A stretch of 13,801 nucleotides of DNA from RGIG3994 sp964461635. GTDB lineage: Bacteria > Bacillota > Clostridia > Oscillospirales > CAG-272. The stretch covers positions 1 to 13,801 of the forward strand of contig CAYWVC010000039.1 in the NCBI GenBank assembly GCA_964461635.1. Direction: 5' to 3'. This document shows, piece after piece, positions 1 to 6,524 of this stretch (the stretch's first letter is position 1; every line of letters starts with the position of its first letter). The notes beneath the pieces are model-generated. The model made no database searches. It saw nothing but the letters and a program-made list of their open reading frames with translations, and had not been told where the DNA came from. Position numbers and translations under genes: made by a program.

Positions 1-80
1 CTTTTTCTATTCTTTTTTTCTTTTTCAGTCTCACATCTATTGTAACACTACAGTTGCGTCTCCCGGAACGTGTTCGTGGG
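1..80. other. AT-rich non-coding upstream region
   Basis: No gene is visible here. The first 26 bases are an almost pure pyrimidine tract rich in T on the + strand; it could be the tail of a terminator for a gene left of the window, but the hairpin that would prove this is not included. A short inverted repeat TGTA-N4-TACA lies at 41-52, about 30 bases upstream of the -35 box, and GAAC-N2-GTTC lies at 66-75. Either could be an operator for the promoter that follows, but neither fits a known binding site well enough to be named. Confidence 0.5.
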
Positions 81-109
81 TTGACATAAATGGCGATTTA
101 TGATATTAT
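81..109 (+). promoter_or_regulatory. Sigma-A promoter of the polysaccharide operon
   Basis: A perfect -35 box TTGACA at 81-86 is followed after exactly 17 bases by TATTAT at 104-109, which matches the TATAAT consensus at five of six positions. TG at 101-102 adds an extended -10 element (TGnTATTAT). Transcription should start near 116, leaving a leader of about 100 nt before the first gene. This is the only strong promoter seen ahead of the eight-gene operon, so it probably drives all of it. Confidence 0.8.
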
Positions 110-184
110 ATAGGGGATTGTGGAAACTTAGCGGAGGGGTCGCGGCAGCGCATTCCCGGACCGCTTTTACAGCGCAAGAAAGGA

Positions 185-207
185 AGCCTTCGGGCACGTC
201 GGAGGCT
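185..207 (+). promoter_or_regulatory. Leader hairpin covering the Shine-Dalgarno sequence
   Basis: AGCCTTCG at 185-192 can pair with CGGAGGCT at 200-207 (one G-T wobble), giving an 8-bp stem with a 7-base loop. The right arm contains the GGAGG (201-205) that serves as ribosome binding site for the gene starting at 218. Folding would therefore block translation of the initiating transferase. The pairing is seen directly; a regulatory role is inference and the hairpin could be fortuitous in GC-rich DNA. Confidence 0.35.
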
Positions 208-217
208 ACGGATATTT

Positions 218-1099
218 ATGAAAGTTCTTGAAAAGGAAGGGTTACGCCGACGGTCGGCGGAGCGGTGTGTGATCTGTCACACACGGACCGACTACGCCTT
301 TGACGACGACGTATCGGGGCGTGATTTTTACGTCAAGGGGTGCGGTCAGCTTTGCGGCAAGTGCTACGGCATACTGCGCGGACAAGCCCTTGATCCGGCG
401 GAGAACGACCCCTGCACGGTGGAGGAGAACCCGACGGTGGCAACCTGCATTCTGCCTTACGACTACGCCGAGGACGAGCACTATTACGTAGAGGACCTCG
501 GGGAGGTAGAGCGCAAGCCCTTTTATTCATTTGTGAAGCGCGCATTTGACGTTACCGCGTCGCTGTTGGCGCTTATCGTACTTGCCATCCCGATGCTGAT
601 AATCGGTGCGGCGGTGAAGATATCTTCGCCAGGTCCCGCCTTTTACCGGCAGGAGAGGCTCGGGCTGAACGGCAAGAAATTCGTGATACTTAAGTTCCGT
701 TCGATGCGTATGAACGCCGAGCGCTCGGGCGCGGCGTGGTCGGGCGGTGACCTTGACGACCGGATCACCCGGGTCGGCAGGTTTTTGCGTAAGACACGCC
801 TTGACGAGCTCCCGCAGCTGTTCTGCACCCTGACGGGCAGTATGACCCTTGTCGGCCCGCGCCCCGAGCGCGAGTGCTTTTACCGCGAGTTCGAGAAGCA
901 CGTCCACGGCTTCAGCGAGCGGCTTAAGGTCAAGCCTGGGATAACCGGGCTGGCGCAGGTCAGCGGGGGATACGACCTTTCCCCGCAGGAGAAGGTCGTT
1001 TATGACGTGGACTACATAAAAAAGCGCTCGGTGGGACTTGATCTGAGGATCCTTTTTAAGACCGTCGGCATAGTTTTCTCGCACGACGGCGCAAAGTAA
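218..1099 (+). CDS. Undecaprenyl-phosphate sugar phosphotransferase (initiating PGT) with Cys-rich N-terminal domain
   Basis: This 293-residue protein should start the repeat unit by transferring a sugar-1-phosphate from a UDP-sugar to undecaprenyl phosphate at the inner face of the membrane. Residues about 103-290 are a bacterial sugar transferase domain (PF02397, small PglC type). They comprise a single hydrophobic segment at 110-135 with an internal proline (P125), the block KFRSM at 159-163, the catalytic Asp-Glu pair D196-E197 inside LDELPQ, then LVGPRPE and KPGITGLAQVSG. The first 95 residues are not part of that domain. They contain C17-x2-C20 and C42, C46-x2-C49, the spacing of a zinc ribbon, and are rich in acidic and Tyr residues further on. 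The ATG at 218 follows GGAGG with a 12-base gap, slightly long. It is the first gene of the operon. The sugar is not predictable. The PGT call is very sure; metal binding is inferred. Confidence 0.93.
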   Translation: MKVLEKEGLRRRSAERCVICHTRTDYAFDDDVSGRDFYVKGCGQLCGKCYGILRGQALDPAENDPCTVEENPTVATCILPYDYAEDEHYYVEDLGEVERKPFYSFVKRAFDVTASLLALIVLAIPMLIIGAAVKISSPGPAFYRQERLGLNGKKFVILKFRSMRMNAERSGAAWSGGDLDDRITRVGRFLRKTRLDELPQLFCTLTGSMTLVGPRPERECFYREFEKHVHGFSERLKVKPGITGLAQVSGGYDLSPQEKVVYDVDYIKKRSVGLDLRILFKTVGIVFSHDGAK

Positions 1100-1145
1100 G
1101 GGAACGGGTCGCGGATCGCTTTGCCTACTGTGAAAGGTATTTACA

Positions 1146-2270
1146 ATGAAAAAGGTTTTGTTCGTCGCAACCGTCGTAAAGACGCACATAATGGAGTTTC
1201 ACCTGCCGTATCTCAAGCTTTTCAAGGAGCACGGCTGGCAAACGGCGGTCGCGGCGCGTAACGATTACGACGTCGCCGGGGATTGCGTCATACCCTATTG
1301 CGACGAGTTCTTTGACCTTCCGTTCGAGCGCTCGCCGCTGAAGACGGCGAATCTTCGGGCTTACCGTGAGCTGAAGCGACTGATCGACGGCGGGGAATAC
1401 GATATCGTGCACTGTCACACGCCGACGGGCGGAATGCTCGCGCGGCTTGCGGCGCGCTCGGCGCGTCGGCGCGGAACGCGCGTGATCTACACGGCGCACG
1501 GCTTTCATTTCTATAAGGGTGCGCCGATGCTCAACCGCCTCGTATACTACCCGGCGGAGAAGTGGCTGTCGCGCTTTACCGACGACCTCATTACCATCAA
1601 TCGCGAGGACTTTGCGCGGGCGCAGAGCTTTCACGCGCGCAGGGTACACTATATTCCCGGTGTGGGCATCGACCTGTCCCGCTTTGCCGAGCGGCAGGGC
1701 GTGCGCGAGGACCTGCGCCGGAGCCTCGGTATACCGCAGGACGGGAAGGTAGTCCTCTCGGTCGGTGAGGTAAACGAAAACAAGAACCACGCCACGGCGA
1801 TAGAGGCGGTCGCTCGCCTTAACCGCGACGGCGTATACTACATTATCTGCGGCAGGGGACCGCTTGCCGACAGGCACGCGGCGCGCGCCCGCGAGCTTGG
1901 GCTCGGGGACAGACTGATCCTTACGGGCTACCGCACCGACGTTGCCGATTTTTACGCGGCGGCGGATGTTTTCCTCTTTCCCTCGTTCCGTGAGGGACTG
2001 CCCGTTGCGGTGATGGAGGCGATGGCAAGCGGACTGCCGATCGTTGCCTCCGCGATCCGCGGAAACGTCGATCTGATAGAGGACGCGGTGAACGGCATCC
2101 TCGTATCTCCCTCCGACCCGGACGGTATGGCGGGAGCGTTGGCGCGTATGCTTGATTCCGATCCTGCCGAGCTCTCGCGGCGCAACCGTGCCGCGGCGGA
2201 GGCTTTTTCGCTTGATCGTATAATCGGGAAATATTCGGATATCTACTTTGGGGGCGGGGCCGATGAGTAA
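1146..2270 (+). CDS. Glycosyltransferase family 4, EpsD-like
   Basis: This 374-residue GT-B retaining glycosyltransferase should add a sugar from a nucleotide donor to the lipid-linked oligosaccharide at the cytoplasmic face of the membrane. The N-terminal half starts MKKVLFVATV and carries the blocks DIVHCHTPTGG and YTAHGFHFYKGAP, which I recognise from the EpsD group of Bacillus exopolysaccharide clusters. The C-terminal half has the nucleotide-sugar domain with LSVGEVNENKNH and the family-4 EX7E pair E283/E291 in EGLPVAVME, followed by MASGLPIVAS. It has no signal peptide and no clear membrane segment. AAAGG at 1133-1137 lies 8 bases before the ATG. The 46-nt gap to the upstream gene is the largest in the operon and shows no terminator. 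Donor and acceptor cannot be read from sequence. Confidence 0.92.
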   Translation: MKKVLFVATVVKTHIMEFHLPYLKLFKEHGWQTAVAARNDYDVAGDCVIPYCDEFFDLPFERSPLKTANLRAYRELKRLIDGGEYDIVHCHTPTGGMLARLAARSARRRGTRVIYTAHGFHFYKGAPMLNRLVYYPAEKWLSRFTDDLITINREDFARAQSFHARRVHYIPGVGIDLSRFAERQGVREDLRRSLGIPQDGKVVLSVGEVNENKNHATAIEAVARLNRDGVYYIICGRGPLADRHAARARELGLGDRLILTGYRTDVADFYAAADVFLFPSFREGLPVAVMEAMASGLPIVASAIRGNVDLIEDAVNGILVSPSDPDGMAGALARMLDSDPAELSRRNRAAAEAFSLDRIIGKYSDIYFGGGADE

Positions 2271-3321
2271 TTCGATACGGGTTATGCACCTGCTGAGCAG
2301 CGACCGTTTCTCGGGAGCCGAGAACGTCGTGTGCCAGATCTGCGCCCTTGCCGGCGGCGCACCCGACCTTGAGATGGTGTATTGCAGTCCCGACGGCGCG
2401 ATACGCGACGCGGTCGGCGGGCGGGGAATAGCCTTTTTCCCGCTGAGTTCAATGTCGGTCGGCGGGGTGCGCCGCGCGATACGCGAGCTTTCGCCCGACG
2501 TTATCCACGCGCACGATATGCGTGCAAGCTTTTACGCCGCGCTTGCCTGTCGGGACATTCCGCTGATCTCGCATATACACAATAATGCCTTCGGCTCGCG
2601 GGCTCTGTCGCCGAGGTCGATCGCTTATCTTTACGCCGCGAAGCGCGCACGGCGGATCTTCTGGGTCTCCGAGAGCGCGATGGAGGGCTACGCCTTCCGC
2701 TCGGCGGTGAAGGGAAAGAGCCAGGTGTTGCGCAACGTGCTCGATACGTCGGAGCTTTACGCGCGCGCCGATGCCGACCCGCGGCAATACGGCTACGACG
2801 CGGTCTACCTCGGGCGGTTGACCTATCCGAAGGACCCCGAGCGGCTTATCCGCGTCCTTGCCCTGATGAAGGCGCGCAAGGGCGACCTTCGCGCGGCGAT
2901 CGTCGGTACCGGTGAGCTTGAGGGACGGGTTCGTGAGCTTATCGGCGAGACGGGGCTCACGGAAAACGTGGAGATGCTCGGCTTCGTTGAAAATCCGCTC
3001 AAAATATTGCGTGACAGCCGCGTGATGCTGATGACCTCGCGCTGGGAGGGCACGCCGATGTGCCTGCTGGAGGCTATCGCGCTCGGCGTTCCGACGGTCG
3101 GGACGCCGGTGGACGGTCTGCGGGAGCTGATAAAGGACGGCGAGAACGGATATTTGTCCGACGACGACGCGCGTCTTGCCGACCGTGCGCTTGCACTGAT
3201 AGAGGACGGCGAGCTTCGGGCGACCTTTTCCGCGCGATTGCTTAAGCTGTCGGAGGAGATAAACGATACCGGGAGCTACGTGCGCACTCTGCGGGAGGCT
3301 TATTTTGGAAAGAACGTTTAA
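2263..3321 (+). CDS. Glycosyltransferase family 4
   Basis: A 352-residue GT-B glycosyltransferase. The N-terminal domain begins IRVMHLLSSDRFSGAENV, the usual acceptor-side glycine loop of family 4, and later has DVIHAHDMRAS and SHIHNNAFGS. The C-terminal domain has VYLGRLTYPKDPERL, a nucleotide-binding GTGELEGRV block and the EX7E pair E262/E270 in EGTPMCLLE. I start it at the ATG at 2263, inside the end of the previous gene (8-nt overlap), because a purine-rich GGGGGCGGGG stretch lies just ahead and the family N-terminus begins there. A TTG at 2248 would add five residues (MGAGP) of no family value. The overlap implies translational coupling. It likely adds one of the inner sugars of the repeat unit; specificity is unknown. 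Confidence 0.9.
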   Translation: MSNSIRVMHLLSSDRFSGAENVVCQICALAGGAPDLEMVYCSPDGAIRDAVGGRGIAFFPLSSMSVGGVRRAIRELSPDVIHAHDMRASFYAALACRDIPLISHIHNNAFGSRALSPRSIAYLYAAKRARRIFWVSESAMEGYAFRSAVKGKSQVLRNVLDTSELYARADADPRQYGYDAVYLGRLTYPKDPERLIRVLALMKARKGDLRAAIVGTGELEGRVRELIGETGLTENVEMLGFVENPLKILRDSRVMLMTSRWEGTPMCLLEAIALGVPTVGTPVDGLRELIKDGENGYLSDDDARLADRALALIEDGELRATFSARLLKLSEEINDTGSYVRTLREAYFGKNV

Positions 3322-4309
3322 TTTTATTACCGAAAAGAAGAGCGAGAACGACGGCTCGGTGACCTCGACCTATATGGATATTTTGCGTGAGGCCTGTGAG
3401 CGCGTCGGAGGGGTGACCTTTACCGCCAAGGGTGAGCGCCCGGGCGACCGTTGCGCGACGGTCGTTTCGGACAGTGCGCTGACGGCTCTCGGATACTATT
3501 TTAAGGGATATCGCGATCAGATAGTGTGGATGCAGGGCGTTCTGCCCGAGGAATCCTATATGCGCCGACGTTCGCGACTGCGCCGTGCGGTGCTGTCGGC
3601 GATAGAGCGTTACGTTCTGCGCCGTGCGCGGCTCGTTCTGCTCGTGTCCGACGAGATGCTTCGGCACTACGAGGCAAAGTACCGCCTGAGCCTTCGCGAC
3701 AGGGCGATAATTATGCCCTGCTTCAACGAGGGCGGGCTGAACGAGGCGGCGTTTGCACCCGAAAAATACGGAAAGAACACCTTTTTGTACGTCGGCGGGC
3801 TGGCAAGCTGGCAATGCTTCGCGCAGACTGCCGCCGCCTACGCCGAGATCGAGGCGCGTTCGGGCGGAGATACGCACTTTTTCGTCTATACCTTTGAGAG
3901 GGAGGCGGCGAGCGAGATCCTGAAGGCGAGCGGCGCGAAGAGCTTCAGCGTCGAATACGCGCCGAAGGAGGAGCTCTCGTCACGCATCGCGGGGATCAAA
4001 TACGGCTTCGTTTTGCGGGAGGATTGCGCGGTCAACCGCGTCGCCACGCCGACCAAGCTGTCGAACTACGTCTCAAACGGGATCATCCCGATATACAGCG
4101 ACTGTCTGCGCTCCTTCGCCGCGCTTGACCGCTCGGTCGGGCTCGGGGTCGTCTGCAATATCGACGGCGGGGTGGACGCCGTGCTGAGCGATATGGAGCG
4201 CGGGACCGACGCGGCGACGGTTAAGGAGAAATGCCGTGCGATCTTCGGCGACTACTACCGCCGTGAAAAATACGTTGAGCTTATAGATAAGAGGCTTCGG
4301 ACTCTTTGA
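3305..4309 (+). CDS. Divergent GT-B glycosyltransferase-like protein
   Basis: A 334-residue protein that looks like a glycosyltransferase but is less canonical than its neighbours. The first 150 residues contain a Ser/Thr/Asp-rich start (SENDGSVTSTYMD) and IVWMQGVLPEES and LVLLVSDEM, as expected for an acceptor domain. The second half has FLYVGGLASWQ and then YGFVLREDCAVNRVATPTKLSNYVSNGIIPI. That last block corresponds to the nucleotide-sugar site of some capsule transferases, where the usual pattern is P-x-K-x-x-E-Y; here the acidic residue is N254 (K251, Y255). The TTG start at 3305 overlaps the previous gene by 17 nt and is supported by GGGAGG at 3293-3298 with a 6-base gap. An ATG at 3374 would cut off conserved-looking sequence. 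Context strongly suggests sugar transfer to the lipid-linked unit. A sugar-modifying or inactive partner role remains possible. Confidence 0.75.
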   Translation: MERTFNFITEKKSENDGSVTSTYMDILREACERVGGVTFTAKGERPGDRCATVVSDSALTALGYYFKGYRDQIVWMQGVLPEESYMRRRSRLRRAVLSAIERYVLRRARLVLLVSDEMLRHYEAKYRLSLRDRAIIMPCFNEGGLNEAAFAPEKYGKNTFLYVGGLASWQCFAQTAAAYAEIEARSGGDTHFFVYTFEREAASEILKASGAKSFSVEYAPKEELSSRIAGIKYGFVLREDCAVNRVATPTKLSNYVSNGIIPIYSDCLRSFAALDRSVGLGVVCNIDGGVDAVLSDMERGTDAATVKEKCRAIFGDYYRREKYVELIDKRLRTL

Positions 4310-4319
4310 GGGGGAAGGA

Positions 4320-5414
4320 ATGAAGAAGGTTATGCTCGTCTTCGGCACGAGGCCGGAGGCGATAAAGATGTGTCCGCTCGTAAACGAGCTTAAGGGCAGG
4401 GCGGGGCTCCGCACCGTCGTGTGCGTGACGGGACAGCACCGCCAGATGCTTGACGGCGTGCTTGCCGCATTCAACGTTACGCCCGATTTCGACCTTTCGG
4501 TGATGAAAGAGGGGCAGACCCTTTTCGACGTGACGGTCGGGGTGCTTCGCGGGCTTGAGCACGTGCTTGAGCTTGTCAAGCCCGACGTCGTGCTGGTGCA
4601 CGGCGATACCACGACGACCTTCGCCGCCTCGCTCGCCTGCTTTTACCGTCGAATTCCGGTCGGGCACGTGGAGGCGGGGCTGAGGACCTACGATATCTAT
4701 TCCCCGTATCCGGAGGAATTCAACCGCCGCGCGGTGAGCATTACCGCCCGCTATAATTTCGCCCCGACCGAAACGGCGCGCGAAAACCTTTTGCGCGAGG
4801 GGATCGAGCCCTCAAGCATATACGTAACGGGTAACACCGCGATCGATGCGCTATGCACGACGGTGCGGGGGGATTACACGCACCCCGAGCTTGCTCGGGC
4901 GGCGGGCAAGCGGCTGATAATAATAACGGCACACCGGCGCGAGAACCTCGGTGAGCCGATGCATCGGATGTTCCGTGCGATCCGTCGGACGGTGGAGGAG
5001 CACCCCGACGTTTGCGCGATCTATCCCATCCATATGAATCCGGAGGTGCGCCGTGCGGCGGAGGCCGAGCTCGGCGGGTGCGACGCAATAAGGCTCGTTG
5101 AGCCGCTTGACGTGCTTGATTTTCACAACTTTATGGCGCAGAGCTATATGATCCTGACCGACAGCGGCGGGATACAGGAGGAGGCACCCTCGCTCGGCAA
5201 GCCCGTGCTCGTTATGAGGGATACGACCGAGCGTCCCGAGGGGGTCGCCGCCGGTACGCTCCGACTTGTCGGGACGGAGGAGGATGCGATCTACGAAAGC
5301 TTCCGCGAGCTGCTTGACGACCCGAAGGCTTACGCGGCGATGGCACACGCCGAGAATCCCTACGGCGACGGTCACGCCTGCCGCCGTATTGCCGACGTGC
5401 TTGAGGAGGTCTGA
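4320..5414 (+). CDS. wecB: UDP-N-acetylglucosamine 2-epimerase (non-hydrolysing)
   Basis: This 364-residue cytosolic enzyme interconverts UDP-GlcNAc and UDP-ManNAc. The whole family pattern is present: FGTRPEAIKM at 8-17, TGQH at 37-40, HGDTTTT at 94-100, HVEAGLRT at 116-123, YPEEFNRR at 130-137, TGNTAIDAL, AHRREN at 204-209, YPIHMNP, and DSGGIQEEAPSLGKPVL near the C-terminus. D96, E118, E132 and H205 match the residues known to be important in E. coli WecB (D95, E117, E131, H213). The length is normal. The ATG at 4320 follows GGGGGAAGGA directly, 10 nt after the preceding stop. In this operon it most likely supplies ManNAc for the repeat unit. No UDP-ManNAc dehydrogenase gene is present, so ManNAc rather than ManNAcA is the likely product used. 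The Gram-positive name mnaA would be equally valid. Confidence 0.97.
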   Translation: MKKVMLVFGTRPEAIKMCPLVNELKGRAGLRTVVCVTGQHRQMLDGVLAAFNVTPDFDLSVMKEGQTLFDVTVGVLRGLEHVLELVKPDVVLVHGDTTTTFAASLACFYRRIPVGHVEAGLRTYDIYSPYPEEFNRRAVSITARYNFAPTETARENLLREGIEPSSIYVTGNTAIDALCTTVRGDYTHPELARAAGKRLIIITAHRRENLGEPMHRMFRAIRRTVEEHPDVCAIYPIHMNPEVRRAAEAELGGCDAIRLVEPLDVLDFHNFMAQSYMILTDSGGIQEEAPSLGKPVLVMRDTTERPEGVAAGTLRLVGTEEDAIYESFRELLDDPKAYAAMAHAENPYGDGHACRRIADVLEEV

Positions 5415-5416
5415 GC

Positions 5417-6502
5417 TTGAAGCGCATCCTTATCGTTGCGAACGATCTGAATATCGGCGGCATACAGCAATCGCTGATCGAGCTTTTGCGTTCGCTTGCG
5501 GGCGACGGGGAGCTCTCGGTCTCACTGCTCGTATGTGACGCGGGCGGCGAGCTTGCGTCGCGTCTGCCGCAGGGGATCGAGCTGTTGCCGACTCCGCGGG
5601 CGGCGGAGGTCGCCGTCAAGCCGCTTGCCGAATGCCGTGCGCTCGGCAAGAGGTACGCCGCACTTCGTGCGGTGGGATCGGCGTGGTCACGGGTGTTCGG
5701 CAAGGCTTTGCCCGCGCGGGTGCTTTGCCGACTTATCGGCGACCTCGGCGAATACGACGTTGCGATATCCTATTCCCAGCCGATCGGCGACCGCGCCTTT
5801 TGTGCCCTGACGAACGAGATAGTGCTTTACTGCTGCCGTGCCGAGCGCAAGGTGACCTTCGTTCACTGCGACTTCGGGCGCTACGGCGGGAACTGCCGCG
5901 CAAATCGGAGGCTCTATCGCCGCTTTGACAATGTGGCGGCGGTGTCCGATTCGGTCGGACGGGCCTTTTCCGACTGTATTCCCGAATTGCGTGACCGTGT
6001 TGTAACGGTGCGGAATATATGTAACGCCGACGGGGTGCGGGCGCTTGCCGCCGCCGATCCGGTAGAATACCGCGCGGGGGGGACTGTGATCGTTACCGTC
6101 GCGCGGCTGAGTGCCGAAAAGGGGCTGCTTCGCTGTCTGCCTCCGCTTGCCGACCTGCGCGACCGCGGAGCCGACTTTGAATGGCATATCGTGGGCGGCG
6201 GTCCGCTTGAGGGCGAGCTTCGCGCCCGTATCTCCGAGCTCGGGCTTTCGGGGCGCGTGATCCTTGAGGGTGAGCAGGGCAATCCGTACAGGTATATGAA
6301 GAATGCCGATCTGTTCCTCCTGCCCTCGTATCACGAGGCGGCGCCGATGGTGTTTGCCGAGGCGCAAGCCCTCGGGCTCCCGATACTTACGACCGATACG
6401 CTGTCGGCACGTGAGCTTGTAGCCGACGCCGGCGCGGGAAGGGTCTGCGAGAACACCGACGAAGGCATTTCCGCCGCACTTGAAGAAATTTTGTTGAAGT
6501 AA
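5417..6502 (+). CDS. Glycosyltransferase family 4
   Basis: A 361-residue GT-B glycosyltransferase. It begins MKRILIVANDLNIGGIQQSL, the family-4 glycine loop, and has VTFVHCDFGRYGG and VAAVSDSV in the acceptor domain. The donor domain has TVARLSAEKGLLRCL, HIVGGGPLEGELR and the EX7E pair E307/E315 in EAAPMVFAE, followed by ALGLPILTT. The start is a TTG at 5417, two bases after the epimerase stop. It is fixed by a perfect GAGGAGGT at 5403-5410 with a 6-base gap, lying within the last codons of the epimerase gene, so the two are translationally coupled. It would extend the lipid-linked oligosaccharide in the cytoplasm. The coupling to the epimerase hints, without proving, that this transferase uses UDP-ManNAc. 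Confidence 0.92.
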   Translation: MKRILIVANDLNIGGIQQSLIELLRSLAGDGELSVSLLVCDAGGELASRLPQGIELLPTPRAAEVAVKPLAECRALGKRYAALRAVGSAWSRVFGKALPARVLCRLIGDLGEYDVAISYSQPIGDRAFCALTNEIVLYCCRAERKVTFVHCDFGRYGGNCRANRRLYRRFDNVAAVSDSVGRAFSDCIPELRDRVVTVRNICNADGVRALAAADPVEYRAGGTVIVTVARLSAEKGLLRCLPPLADLRDRGADFEWHIVGGGPLEGELRARISELGLSGRVILEGEQGNPYRYMKNADLFLLPSYHEAAPMVFAEAQALGLPILTTDTLSARELVADAGAGRVCENTDEGISAALEEILLK

Positions 6503-6524
6503 TAAAGATAATCGAGGCAACGCC

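Noticed and set aside
66..75. LexA-like box GAAC-N2-GTTC near the operon promoter
   Set aside because: The Gram-positive LexA site needs a four-base spacer (GAAC-N4-GTTC). Here the spacer is two bases and the flanks do not extend the symmetry.
90..113. Eight-codon leader peptide starting ATG at 90
   Set aside because: It lies between the -35 box and the transcription start, so it would not be transcribed from this promoter, and it has no ribosome binding site.
2248..2262. TTG at 2248 as start of the second GT4
   Set aside because: The ATG at 2263 has a purine-rich site ahead and begins the conserved N-terminus; the five extra residues carry no signal.
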